A DNA stretch of 64,000 bases from Azonexaceae bacterium. Lineage in GTDB: Bacteria; Pseudomonadota; Gammaproteobacteria; Burkholderiales; Rhodocyclaceae. Below the pieces are notes generated by a model, which saw only the letters and a list, made by a program, of their open reading frames with translations, did not search any database and was not told the DNA's origin. The number at the start of each line of letters is the position of its first letter. The stretch's first letter is position 1. The DNA lies in assembly GCA_013335535.1 (NCBI GenBank), contig JAAXVL010000001.1, positions 327,764 through 391,763 on the forward strand, read 5' to 3'. A program made the position numbers and the translations under genes. This document shows positions 37,391 through 47,213 of the stretch, piece by piece.

Positions 37391-38711
37391 CCTGGCGGAC
37401 AGCTCGCCCCTGCCGCCCGGCGGCGAGCAGGCGTGGATCGAAGTCATCCAGAAAATGGACGAGGTCTATAACGACCTCCTGCAGTACGAAGTCGCCCTCG
37501 AAGAAAAGAACGCCGCACTCGAGGAATCGCACCAGTTCATCGAGAGCGTGCTCACCTCGATGTCCGACATCCTCATCGTCTGCGACCGCAACGGGGGGAT
37601 CGTCGAGGTCAATTCCTCGCTCCTGCATTTCTCCGGCAAGACGGCCGACGAACTTGAAAAGACAGCGGTCTTCGAGCTTTTTGCCGACGAGGTCGAAAAG
37701 GCCAAGGCGCGCGATATCTTCGCCCGTTTCGGCCGCGAAGGGATTCATGACTGCGAGTTTTTCCTGCGCGCCGGCGACGGTTCGACCGTGCCGGTGTCGA
37801 TGAACTGCACGCCGCGTCTGTCGCAGACTGGCAAACTCATGGGCATGGTCGTTACCGGCCGCCCGGTCGGCGAACTGCGCAAGGCCTACTCCGCGCTACG
37901 GCAGGCGCACGACGATCTTAAACGCACGCAAGGCCAACTCCTGCACGCCGAAAAGATGGTCTCGCTCGGCCGTCTGGTGGCCGGCGTGGCGCATGAACTC
38001 AACAACCCGATCAGCTTCGTGCTCGGCAACGTGCTCTCGCTCAAGCGCTACGCCAGCCGGCTCGAAAGCTATCTCAGCGCCGTGCACGCCAGCGATGCGG
38101 CAGACGATGCGGCGCTCAAGGCCATGCGCGACGAATTGCGCATTGACCGCATCCTGGCCGACATGCCGCACCTCATCGACGGCATGATCGAAGGCGCCGA
38201 GCGGACGCGCGATATCGTCGATGCGCTCAAGCGTTTTTCGGCCGTCGACAAGATGACGCCCGAGCAGGTCAGCCTCAACGAGGTCGTCGAGCGCTCGGTG
38301 CGCTGGGTCGTGCAGAGCGCAGCGGCCAAATTCACGGTCAACACGAATTTATCGCCAAATTTGAAATGTTCAGGGTCGTCCGGGCAGTTGCAGCAGGTCG
38401 TCATGAACCTCGTGCAGAACGCCTGCGACGCTACGGCTAGCCTGCCTGAGCCGAAGCTGAACATCACCGGCGACATCGAGGGAGGCATGGCCGTGCTGCG
38501 CTTTACCGACAACGGCCCGGGCATTCCCGAGGCCAACCTGAGCCGCCTGTTCGAGCCCTTCTTTACGACCAAACCGGTCGGCCAGGGTACCGGGCTGGGC
38601 TTGTCGATCAGCTACGGCATCGTCGAGCGGCACGGCGGTAAGCTCAGTGCGCGCAACGTGCCGGGCAATGGGGCGGAATTCGTTCTTTCACTTCCGGTGG
38701 AAGGTCGCTAA
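37365..38711 (+). CDS. hoxJ: PAS sensor histidine kinase HoxJ/HupT
   Basis: EVIQKMDEVYNDLLQYEVALEEKNAALEESHQFI; LVAGVAHELNNPISFVLGN; ATG overlaps nikR by 26 nt. Confidence 0.88.
   Translation: MSTTVPPADLADSSPLPPGGEQAWIEVIQKMDEVYNDLLQYEVALEEKNAALEESHQFIESVLTSMSDILIVCDRNGGIVEVNSSLLHFSGKTADELEKTAVFELFADEVEKAKARDIFARFGREGIHDCEFFLRAGDGSTVPVSMNCTPRLSQTGKLMGMVVTGRPVGELRKAYSALRQAHDDLKRTQGQLLHAEKMVSLGRLVAGVAHELNNPISFVLGNVLSLKRYASRLESYLSAVHASDAADDAALKAMRDELRIDRILADMPHLIDGMIEGAERTRDIVDALKRFSAVDKMTPEQVSLNEVVERSVRWVVQSAAAKFTVNTNLSPNLKCSGSSGQLQQVVMNLVQNACDATASLPEPKLNITGDIEGGMAVLRFTDNGPGIPEANLSRLFEPFFTTKPVGQGTGLGLSISYGIVERHGGKLSARNVPGNGAEFVLSLPVEGR
38332..38366 (+). repeat. Dispersed 35-bp motif copy 11 (degenerate, inside hoxJ)
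   Basis: tcacggtcaacacgaatttatcgccaaatttgaaa. Confidence 0.6.
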
Positions 38712-38777
38712 CCACTCGCGGCCCGCGTTGCGCGTCCAAAAGGCCACGAAGTCAATACGAACAATGACTTATTGATC

Positions 38778-38793
38778 TGGCACGCTCTTTGTA
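38778..38793 (+). promoter_or_regulatory. Putative sigma-54 promoter upstream of nickel permease (TGGCACGCTCTTTGTA, GG-N10-GT)
   Basis: TGGCACG -24 element; -12 GT variant. Confidence 0.55.
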
Positions 38794-38817
38794 TGAAGAT
38801 GATAAAAACCTTCATAC
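38791..38817. promoter_or_regulatory. Candidate NikR operator GTATGAAG-N11-CTTCATAC
   Basis: 8-bp perfect inverted repeat containing GTATGA-N15-TCATAC (E. coli nik operator is GTATGA-N16-TCATAC); overlaps the -12 element. Confidence 0.6.
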
Positions 38818-38824
38818 GGCGTCC

Positions 38825-39634
38825 ATGGAAAACCTGCCTTCCGACTGGCTGTCCCTGCTGATCCTGACCTTCGTGCTCGGCATGAAGCATGGCTTCGACG
38901 CCGACCACCTCGCCACCATCGATGGCCTGACCCGCTACAACGCCCGTTCCCGGCCCGCGCTGGCGCGCTACTGCGGCACGCTGTTTTCGCTCGGCCACGG
39001 TGCCGTGGTCATGGCCATCGCCCTCGGCGTCTCGGCGCTGGCCGGCCAGTGGGAAGTGCCGGAATGGTTCGGCACGCTCGGCGCGGTGATTTCCATCGCC
39101 TTCCTCCTCGCGCTTGGCAGCCTTAACCTCGCCGCCGTGCTCGCCGCCGAACCGCATGAAATCGTCCAGCCGGTCGGCCTCAAGGGCCGCCTGCTCGGCA
39201 ACCTGCGCCATGTTTCGCACCCGGCCCTGATCGCGTTGGTCGGCGCCCTGTTCGCCCTGTCCTTCGACACCCTGTCGCAAGCCGCCTTCTTCGCCCTGAC
39301 CGCCACGCAGTTTGGCGGCTGGGAGCATGCGCTGATCCTCGCCCTGCTCTTCATGCTCGGCATGCTGCTCACCGACGGCATCAACGGCCTGTGGATTGCC
39401 CGGCTCATCGCCCGCGCCGACCAGGTCGCGCTTATTGCATCGCGCGTCATGGGGCTGGTGGTGTCGGGCGTCAGTCTGCTCGTCGCCGCCCTCGGCGCCG
39501 CCAAGATGCTCTCGCCGGCGGTTGATGCCTGGAGCGAGGGCAAGGAACTAGTTTTCGGCTTTACGCTGGTGGCGATCATCGCCCTCAGCTTTATTGCGGC
39601 GGTGCGCCTGACGCGCCGGCCGGCTGCGGTTTAG
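38825..39634 (+). CDS. hoxN: NiCoT-family nickel/cobalt permease
   Basis: GMKHGFDADHLATIDGLTR; SLGHGAVV signatures. Confidence 0.88.
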   Translation: MENLPSDWLSLLILTFVLGMKHGFDADHLATIDGLTRYNARSRPALARYCGTLFSLGHGAVVMAIALGVSALAGQWEVPEWFGTLGAVISIAFLLALGSLNLAAVLAAEPHEIVQPVGLKGRLLGNLRHVSHPALIALVGALFALSFDTLSQAAFFALTATQFGGWEHALILALLFMLGMLLTDGINGLWIARLIARADQVALIASRVMGLVVSGVSLLVAALGAAKMLSPAVDAWSEGKELVFGFTLVAIIALSFIAAVRLTRRPAAV

Positions 39635-39679
39635 TCAGTTAAGGATGGGGGATGGCCGGGCGACCGGCTTTTTTAAGCG

Positions 39680-41731
39680 ATGCGATTAAGACAAAAATTA
39701 ATTAGTTCATATTTGATGGTGGCGATGAGCGCTGTTACGGCTCATGAGTCGACCGAACTGTCCACCGTCGAAGTCCGCGCCAAGGCGGAAAACCTCGAAG
39801 GCATCGCGGCGTCAGGCAGCGAAGGCGTGGTTTCGAGCCAGCGGCTGGCGGCCGTGCCCATCCTGCGACCCGGCGAGGCGCTCGAGATGGTTCCGGGCCT
39901 GATCGTCACGCAGCATGCCGGCGACGGCAAGGCCAACCAGTATTTCCTGCGCGGCTTCAATCTTGACCACGGCACCGATTTCGCGACTTACCTCGGCGGC
40001 GTGCCGGTCAACATGCCGACGCATGCCCACGGCCAGGGCTACACCGACCTCAATTTCCTGATTCCGGAACTGGTCGACCGCATTGCCTTCCGCAAAGGGC
40101 CGTACTTCGCCGAGGAAGGCGATTTTTCCTCGGCCGGCGCGGCGCACATCGACTACTTCCGTCAGATGGAAGCCGGCCTGGCCCAGCTGACGCTGGGCGG
40201 CAACGGCTATACCCGGGCCCTGCTGGCCGATTCGCCGCGTGTCGCCGACGGGCATCTGCTTTACGGTCTGGAACTGTTCCACAACGACGGGCCGTGGCAG
40301 GTCGAGGAGCATTACAAGAAATTCAACGGGGTGCTGCGCTATAGCCGGGGCACGCGTGACGACGGCTGGTCGGTGAGCGGCATGGCCTACCATGGCAAAT
40401 GGACGTCGACCGACCAGATCGCCCAGCGGGCCATCGACAGCGGGCTGGTCGACCGCTTTGGCTCGCTCGACCCGACGACCGGTGGCGAGACGCATCGCTA
40501 CAGCTTGTCCGGCGACTGGGCCAGACGCTGGGCCAACAGCCAGAGCAAGGCCAATGTCTGGGTGCTCGAATCGGGCCTCGACCTGTGGTCCAACTTTACC
40601 TACTGCACGACGGGCTGCCCGCCGGGCGACCAGTTCAAGCAGGCCGAGCGCCGCCTGGCCGGCGGCATGGCGGCCTCGCACGCGATGTTCGATCGCTGGG
40701 GCAGCTTCGACGTGATCAATTCCTTCGGTTTCCAGACGCGGGCCGACCGCCTGCATCCGGTCGGTCTTTACGCGACGAGCGAGCGGCAGACCGTCAGCAC
40801 GGTTCGTGAGGACCGTGTGACGCAGCGCAGCCTCGGCCTGTGGGCGCAGAACGAAACGCGGTGGACCGACTGGTTCCGTTCCGTGCAGGGCCTGCGTGCC
40901 GATGCCTATGACTTCACGGTCGACAGCAACATCGCGGCCAACTCGGGCAAGGCCGACGATCACATGGTGACGCCCAAGCTGTCGCTGATCTTCGGGCCGT
41001 GGCGCAAGACCGAGCTTTACCTCAACTACGGCCACGGCTTTCACTCCAACGATGCGCGCGGCGCGACCACCCGTGTCGATCCAGCCGATGGCGTGACGCC
41101 GGTACAGTCAGTCAAGCCGTTGGTCCGGACCAAAGGTTACGAGCTCGGCCTGCGTTCGGAAATTGTGCCGGGTTGGCAGTCGACCGTCGCGTTGTGGCAA
41201 CTCGATTCGGCCTCCGAACTGCTTTTCGTCGGCGATGCCGGGACAACCGAAGCATCCCGTCCGTCGCGCCGCTACGGTGTCGAATGGACCAATCTCTACG
41301 TGCTGGCCGACTGGTTGGGGATCGACGCCGACCTCGCCTGGTCGCATGCCCGCTTCCGCGACCACGACCCGGTGGCTGGCGACTACATCCCGGGGGCGGT
41401 GACGACGACGGCCAACATCGGCCTGACCATCGACCACCTTGGCCCGTGGTTCGGTGCTGTACGCCTGCGCTACTTCGGCCCGCGGCCGCTGGTCGAGGAC
41501 ATCTCGGTACGCTCACAGTCATCGGCACTGGCCAACCTGCGTGTCGGCTACAAATTCGGCCAGCGCACGCAGCTGGCGCTCGACGTCTACAACCTGTTCG
41601 ACCGCAAGGTGAATGACATCGAATACTGGTATGACTCGCAACTGGCCAGCGAAGTCGCCCCGCAGTCCGATCGTCATATCCACCCGACCGAACCGAGGAC
41701 GTTTCGCCTGACGCTCAGCCACAAATTCTGA
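39680..41731 (+). CDS. TonB-dependent outer membrane receptor (candidate nickel-chelate receptor)
   Basis: Plug domain, QYFLRGFNLDHGTDFATYLGGVPVN, C-terminal beta-strand FRLTLSHKF. Confidence 0.85.
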   Translation: MRLRQKLISSYLMVAMSAVTAHESTELSTVEVRAKAENLEGIAASGSEGVVSSQRLAAVPILRPGEALEMVPGLIVTQHAGDGKANQYFLRGFNLDHGTDFATYLGGVPVNMPTHAHGQGYTDLNFLIPELVDRIAFRKGPYFAEEGDFSSAGAAHIDYFRQMEAGLAQLTLGGNGYTRALLADSPRVADGHLLYGLELFHNDGPWQVEEHYKKFNGVLRYSRGTRDDGWSVSGMAYHGKWTSTDQIAQRAIDSGLVDRFGSLDPTTGGETHRYSLSGDWARRWANSQSKANVWVLESGLDLWSNFTYCTTGCPPGDQFKQAERRLAGGMAASHAMFDRWGSFDVINSFGFQTRADRLHPVGLYATSERQTVSTVREDRVTQRSLGLWAQNETRWTDWFRSVQGLRADAYDFTVDSNIAANSGKADDHMVTPKLSLIFGPWRKTELYLNYGHGFHSNDARGATTRVDPADGVTPVQSVKPLVRTKGYELGLRSEIVPGWQSTVALWQLDSASELLFVGDAGTTEASRPSRRYGVEWTNLYVLADWLGIDADLAWSHARFRDHDPVAGDYIPGAVTTTANIGLTIDHLGPWFGAVRLRYFGPRPLVEDISVRSQSSALANLRVGYKFGQRTQLALDVYNLFDRKVNDIEYWYDSQLASEVAPQSDRHIHPTEPRTFRLTLSHKF

Positions 41732-41818
41732 TCCATAATTATGAATTACGCTTCCAGCGGGGCAACGATTGGAGTACCCTAACGGGTTTTCCCCACTACC
41801 AAAATCCCAGGAGAATCC

Positions 41819-44095
41819 GTGGAAAAGGATCTGCGCGAAGCCGCACTCGAATACCATCGCTGGCCCACACCCGGCAAGATTTCAGTTCGCCCGACCAAGG
41901 GCCTGACTAATCAGCGCGACCTCGCGCTGGCCTACTCTCCGGGTGTTGCTGCCGCCTGCGATGCGATCGTCGAAGATCCGGCCACGGCCGCCTGGTACAC
42001 CTCGCGTGCCAACCTCGTCGGCGTCGTGACCAACGGCACCGCCGTACTCGGCCTCGGCAATATCGGCCCGCTGGCCTCCAAGCCGGTCATGGAAGGCAAG
42101 GGCTGCCTGTTCAAGAAATTCGCCGGTATTGATGTCTTCGATATCGAACTGGCCGAGAACGACCCGGACAAGCTCATCGACATGATCGCCGCCCTCGAGC
42201 CGACGCTCGGCGGCATCAACCTCGAAGACATCAAGGCGCCGGAATGCTTCTACATCGAAGAGAAGCTCAAGGCACGGATGAACATCCCGGTCTTCCACGA
42301 TGACCAGCACGGTACCGCGATCATTTCCGGCGCCGCCATGCTCAATGGCCTCAAGGTCGTCGGCAAAAAGATCGACGAGGTCAAGGTCGTCGTTTCCGGC
42401 GCCGGTGCGGCTGCCATCTCCTGTGTGAACCTGTGGTGCGATCTCGGCGTCAAGCGCGAGAACATCACCATTTGCGACTCGAAGGGCGTCATCTACGTTG
42501 GTCGTCCGGGTGGCATGGATGAAACCAAAGCCCGCTACGCCCAGAACACCGAGAAGCGCACGCTCGGCGAAGCGCTGGTCGGCGCCGATATCTTCCTCGG
42601 CCTCTCCGCTGCCGGCGTCGTCAAGCAGGACATGGTCAAGAGCATGGCCGACAAGCCCATGGTCTTCGCGCTGGCCAACCCGACTCCGGAAATCATGCCG
42701 GAACTGGTCAAGGAAGTGCGTCCGGATGCGATCATCGCCACCGGCCGTTCTGACTACGTGAACCAGGTCAACAACGTCCTGTGCTTCCCGTTCATCTTCC
42801 GTGGCGCACTCGATGTTGGCGCAACGCGCATTACCGAAGAAATGAAGATGGCCTCCGTGCGCGCCATCGCCGAGCTGGCCGAAGCTGAAGTGACCGACGA
42901 AGTGGCTATGGCCTATCCCGGTGCCGATTTGTCCTTTGGCCCGGAATACCTGATTCCCAAGCCCTTCGACCCGCGCCTGATTGTCAAGATCGCCCCGGCT
43001 GTCGCCAAGGCCGCCATCGATTCCGGTGTTGCGACGCGCCCGATCACCGACTGGGATGCCTATCGCGCCAAGCTGTCCGAGTTCGTCTATCACACCGGCG
43101 TCGGCATGCGCGCCATCTTCCAGGCTGCCCGTCAGGCCAAGGGCAAGCGCATCATCTTCGCCGAAGGTGAAGACGAGCGCGTCCTGCGCGCTGCGCAGGT
43201 GGTCATCGAAGAAAAGTTCGCGCGTCCGATCCTCATCGGTCGTCCGGGCGTCATCGAGCATCGTCTCGAAAAGGCCAAGCTACGCATCCAGCCGGGCGTC
43301 GACTTCGATGTCGTCAATCCGGAATCCGACGAGCGTTACCGCGAATGCTGGACCGCCTATCACAAGGCCATGGCGCGTCAGGGCATCACCCCGGCCATCG
43401 CCAAGGAAGCCATGCGTCGCAAGCCGACGGTCATCGGCGCCATGCTGCTCAAGCTGGGCTACGCCGACGGCATGATCTGCGGCATGACTGGTCAATACAG
43501 CCACCACCTCGGCGTGATTAGCCAGATCATCGGCAAGCGCTCGGGCGTCAGCACGCTGGCCGCGATGAACTACCTGATGCTGCCGGGTCGTTCCTTGTTC
43601 ATCTGCGACACGCATGTGAACGAAAATCCGAATGCTCAGGAAATCGCCGAAATGACGCTGATGGCGGCCGAACAGGTCAAGCGTTTCGGCAGCCATCCGA
43701 AGGTCGCGCTGCTCTCGCACTCCAATTTCGGTTCCGGCAACTCCGAGTCGGCACGCAAGATGAGTGTTGCCGCCGGGCTGGTCTCGGCCATGTCGGCCGG
43801 TGAGCTGGAAGTGGATGGCGAAATGCACGGCGACTCGGCGCTCAATGAAGACCTGCGCCGCGAAGCCAACCCGGATTCGCCGCTCAAGGGCGAGGCTAAT
43901 CTGCTGGTCATGCCCAACATCGACGCTGCCAACATCTCCTACAACCTGATCAAGATGACCGGTGGCGAAGGCGTTACCATCGGCCCCATCCTGCTCGGTG
44001 CGGCCCGTCCGGTGCATGTGCTGACCTCGACGGCCACCGTCCGTCGTCTGGTTAACATGACTGCGCTGGCGGTCGTGGAGTCCATGGAGCGCTAA
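41819..44095 (+). CDS. maeB: NADP-dependent malic enzyme with phosphotransacetylase-like domain
   Basis: Malic enzyme N-half plus PTA-like C-half; GTG start. Confidence 0.95.
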   Translation: MEKDLREAALEYHRWPTPGKISVRPTKGLTNQRDLALAYSPGVAAACDAIVEDPATAAWYTSRANLVGVVTNGTAVLGLGNIGPLASKPVMEGKGCLFKKFAGIDVFDIELAENDPDKLIDMIAALEPTLGGINLEDIKAPECFYIEEKLKARMNIPVFHDDQHGTAIISGAAMLNGLKVVGKKIDEVKVVVSGAGAAAISCVNLWCDLGVKRENITICDSKGVIYVGRPGGMDETKARYAQNTEKRTLGEALVGADIFLGLSAAGVVKQDMVKSMADKPMVFALANPTPEIMPELVKEVRPDAIIATGRSDYVNQVNNVLCFPFIFRGALDVGATRITEEMKMASVRAIAELAEAEVTDEVAMAYPGADLSFGPEYLIPKPFDPRLIVKIAPAVAKAAIDSGVATRPITDWDAYRAKLSEFVYHTGVGMRAIFQAARQAKGKRIIFAEGEDERVLRAAQVVIEEKFARPILIGRPGVIEHRLEKAKLRIQPGVDFDVVNPESDERYRECWTAYHKAMARQGITPAIAKEAMRRKPTVIGAMLLKLGYADGMICGMTGQYSHHLGVISQIIGKRSGVSTLAAMNYLMLPGRSLFICDTHVNENPNAQEIAEMTLMAAEQVKRFGSHPKVALLSHSNFGSGNSESARKMSVAAGLVSAMSAGELEVDGEMHGDSALNEDLRREANPDSPLKGEANLLVMPNIDAANISYNLIKMTGGEGVTIGPILLGAARPVHVLTSTATVRRLVNMTALAVVESMER

Positions 44096-44107
44096 ACGCA
44101 GCTCGAC

Positions 44108-44144
44108 AAAAAGGCGCGGGAGGGAAACCTCTCCGCGCCTTTTT
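44108..44144 (+). terminator. Intrinsic terminator after maeB
   Basis: aaaaaggcgcgg...ccgcgccttttt, 12-bp arms including A/T tails. Confidence 0.85.
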
Positions 44145-44176
44145 CATTTTTGGCCGATTTTCCCGGTTGACCGTGG
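44142..44176 (-). repeat. Dispersed 35-bp motif copy 12 (abuts maeB terminator)
   Basis: Reverse complement ccacggtcaaccgggaaaatcggccaaaaatgaaa. Confidence 0.92.
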
Positions 44177-44197
44177 AAATACGGTTTAACCGGTGGC

Positions 44198-45544
44198 TTA
44201 CTCCGTCAATCCGGCCAGTATCTTGCCATGAATGCCACCGAAGCCGCCGTTGCTCATGACCAGGATATGATCACCCGGTTGTGCAGAGATGACGATCTGG
44301 TCGACTAGTCGGTCCAGGTCTTCTTCAACGGTGGCACGCTCGCCCATCGGCGCCAGCGCCTCGCGGGCATCCCAGCCGAGATTGCCGGCATAGCAAAAAG
44401 CCATATCGACTTCGCGCAGGCTGTCTGGCAGTTGCGCTTTCATCGTTCCCAGCTTCATCGTATTCGAACGCGGTTCGAGCACGGCCAGAATGCGCGCCTT
44501 GCCAACCTTGCGGCGCAGGCCGGCAACCGTCGTCGCGATGGCTGTCGGGTGATGTGCGAAATCGTCATAAACCGTCACGCCGCGCACTTCACCCCGCACT
44601 TCCATGCGCCGTTTGACATTCTCGAAGCGCGAGAGCGCATCAAGCCCCTGCTCCAGCGGCACGCCGACATGACGGGCGGCGAGTAGCGCCGCACAGGCGT
44701 TGGCGCGATTGTGGTCACCGGAAAGTCCCCAGACCGTGCGTCTAACCTTGCCGTCGGGCGAGTGCAAAATCAATTCGCCGCGTGCATCGTCGCCGGTCAC
44801 GCGATAGCCCGCCGGGTCGTTGAAACGCTCGACCGGCGTCCAGCAGCCACGCGCTAAAACACGGTCGAGGCTGGCTTCGGCTGCGTTGGAAACGATCAGC
44901 CCGGATTGTGGGAGCGTGCGTACGAGGTGGTGAAATTGCGTTTCAATGGCAGCTAAATCACTGAAGATGTCGGCGTGATCGAATTCCAAATTATTCAGAA
45001 CAACCGTCCGCGGCTTGTAATGAACGAACTTGGAACGTTTGTCGCAGAAGGCCGTGTCGTACTCGTCGGCCTCGATCACAAAGAATGGCGTGCCACCGAG
45101 CCGGGCCGAAACGCCGAAATTCAGCGGCACGCCCCCGATCAGAAAGCCGGGGTCCATGTTGGCCGCTTCGAGAATCCAGGCCAGCATCGAGGCGGTCGTC
45201 GTCTTGCCGTGGGTGCCGGCCACACCAAGCACCCAGCGGCCTTGGAGCAGGTTCTCGGCCAGCCATTGCGGACCGGAAACGTAGGGCAAGCCCTTGTCGA
45301 GAATGGCCTCAAGTAGCGGGTTGCCGCGTGAAACGGCATTGCCGATCACGAAAACATCCGGCTTCAGTGCCAGCTGGTCGACGGCAAAACCCTCGATCAG
45401 CTCAATGCCGGCGCCGCGCAACTGGTCGCTCATCGGCGGATAGACGTTGGCGTCGCAGCCCGTGACCTTGTGGCCGGAGTCGACCGCCAGTTGAGCGACG
45501 CCGCCCATGAAAGTGCCGCAGATGCCGAGAATATGAATGTGCAT
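44198..45544 (-). CDS. mpl: UDP-MurNAc:L-Ala-gamma-D-Glu-meso-Dap ligase
   Basis: MHIHILGICGTFMGGVAQLA; GVAGTHGKTTTASML. Confidence 0.95.
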   Translation of the reverse strand: MHIHILGICGTFMGGVAQLAVDSGHKVTGCDANVYPPMSDQLRGAGIELIEGFAVDQLALKPDVFVIGNAVSRGNPLLEAILDKGLPYVSGPQWLAENLLQGRWVLGVAGTHGKTTTASMLAWILEAANMDPGFLIGGVPLNFGVSARLGGTPFFVIEADEYDTAFCDKRSKFVHYKPRTVVLNNLEFDHADIFSDLAAIETQFHHLVRTLPQSGLIVSNAAEASLDRVLARGCWTPVERFNDPAGYRVTGDDARGELILHSPDGKVRRTVWGLSGDHNRANACAALLAARHVGVPLEQGLDALSRFENVKRRMEVRGEVRGVTVYDDFAHHPTAIATTVAGLRRKVGKARILAVLEPRSNTMKLGTMKAQLPDSLREVDMAFCYAGNLGWDAREALAPMGERATVEEDLDRLVDQIVISAQPGDHILVMSNGGFGGIHGKILAGLTE

Positions 45545-45594
45545 GTCACAGAGAGCCGTTAGAATGGGGGCGATTTTACCTTGATCGAGTCCCC

Positions 45595-46185
45595 ATGGCC
45601 CGTCATGAACGGCAACGTACCAGCCCCGGCACGCGGGCCAGCATCGCCAGCGCTGCCGCCCGCCTGATGGCGGAGGATGGCATTACCGATTATCACCTGG
45701 CCAAAAAAAAGGCGGCTCGCCAGCTGGGGCTACCCGAAAAATCAGCTTTTCCGGACAACGCCGAGGTCGAGGCTGAGTTGCGTGCCTACCGCAGCCTCTA
45801 TCAAGGCGAGGAACACGAAGAGTTGCTCGCCCTGTTGCGCCATACGGCACTGGAACTGCTCGATCTGCTGGCGGGTTTCAATCCCTACCTGACCGGTTCG
45901 GTGCTTGATGGAACCGCTGGCGAACATTCGCACATCGATATCCTGCTCTTCGCCGACAGTGCCAAGGAGGTCGAGATCTTCCTGCTCAACCGGGCTATTG
46001 ACGTCGCGCATGTAGAATCACGAAATGAACGGGTTGAGGCAGTGCTACGCATGGAAACCGATACGGCCGACGCGGACCTGATAATTCTGGCGCCGAACAT
46101 GGAGCGAGTGAGCCTGAAACACCACGATGGTCGTCCTCGCGATCGTATCCGGGCCGATGCGTTGCGCGCCTTACTAAAGGAATAG
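45595..46185 (+). CDS. Nucleotidyltransferase-like conserved protein
   Basis: LTGSVLDGTAGEHSHIDILLFAD. Confidence 0.6.
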   Translation: MARHERQRTSPGTRASIASAAARLMAEDGITDYHLAKKKAARQLGLPEKSAFPDNAEVEAELRAYRSLYQGEEHEELLALLRHTALELLDLLAGFNPYLTGSVLDGTAGEHSHIDILLFADSAKEVEIFLLNRAIDVAHVESRNERVEAVLRMETDTADADLIILAPNMERVSLKHHDGRPRDRIRADALRALLKE

Positions 46186-46224
46186 ACTGGACAAGTTGCA
46201 GGCATTTGCGGCAAACTTGCAGCT

Positions 46225-46704
46225 ATGACGAAGCGAAAAACTGCTTCCAAGCCGGTAGAAAAGCCTCGTGTCCTTGTCATTCACGGGCCTAATCTGAACC
46301 TGCTTGGCACACGTGAACCCGAGCATTATGGCCGGGTAACCCTGTCGGACATCAACATGTCGCTGGCGCGCATGGCCGAAACGGCCGGCGTCGAGCTGGA
46401 GGCGTTCCAGAGCAACCATGAAGGTGCGCTGATCGAGCGCATCCATGCGGCTCGCGAACAGGGCGTCCGTGCCATCATCATCAATCCCGCAGCCTATACG
46501 CATACGAGCGTAGCCTTGCGCGATGCGATCGCGGCCGTGGCGATTCCGTTCGTCGAAGTGCATCTTTCCAATGTGCATGCGCGAGAGCCGTTCCGCCATC
46601 ACTCTTATTTTTCGGACCTGGCCATCGGTGTCATCTGCGGGCTGGGTCATGAGGGCTACCTGCTAGCCCTCGAATATCTGCTTAACAAGCTTAATATTGA
46701 ATAG
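46225..46704 (+). CDS. aroQ: Type II 3-dehydroquinate dehydratase
   Basis: [19 protein letters not shown]. Confidence 0.96.
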   Translation: MTKRKTASKPVEKPRVLVIHGPNLNLLGTREPEHYGRVTLSDINMSLARMAETAGVELEAFQSNHEGALIERIHAAREQGVRAIIINPAAYTHTSVALRDAIAAVAIPFVEVHLSNVHAREPFRHHSYFSDLAIGVICGLGHEGYLLALEYLLNKLNIE

Positions 46705-46759
46705 TCCGGCTTCGGTCGGACATTTGTGCCCGACGGGCGCAACACAGAAGGGAGTCTCC

Positions 46760-47212
46760 ATGGATCTGCGTAAACTCAAGAAACTGATCGACCTCGTACA
46801 GGAATCCGGCATTTCGGAGCTGGAAGTGACTGAAGGCGAAGAAAAAGTCCGCATCGCCAAGCATTACGGCACTGTTGCTGCAGCGCCGCAGCAATACTAT
46901 GCGCCGCCTCCGCCGGCTGCTGCGGGTGCTCCTGTTGCATCCTCGGTCAATCTGGATGACGAAGACGAGTTGCCGGAAGGCCACATCGTCAAGTCGCCGA
47001 TGGTCGGTACCTTCTACCGCTCGCCGTCGCCCGGTGCCGATGCCTTCGTGCAGATCGGCCAGACCGTCAAGCAAGGCGAGACGCTGTGCATCATCGAAGC
47101 CATGAAGTTGCTCAACGAGATCGAGTCCGATGCATCGGGCGTGGTCAAGGCCATCCTGGTCGAGAATGGCGAGCCGGTGGAGTTCGGTGAGCCGCTTTAT
47201 GTGATTGGCTGA
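46760..47212 (+). CDS. accB: Acetyl-CoA carboxylase biotin carboxyl carrier protein
   Basis: [13 protein letters not shown] biotinylation motif. Confidence 0.96.
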   Translation: MDLRKLKKLIDLVQESGISELEVTEGEEKVRIAKHYGTVAAAPQQYYAPPPPAAAGAPVASSVNLDDEDELPEGHIVKSPMVGTFYRSPSPGADAFVQIGQTVKQGETLCIIEAMKLLNEIESDASGVVKAILVENGEPVEFGEPLYVIG

Positions 47213-47213
47213 T

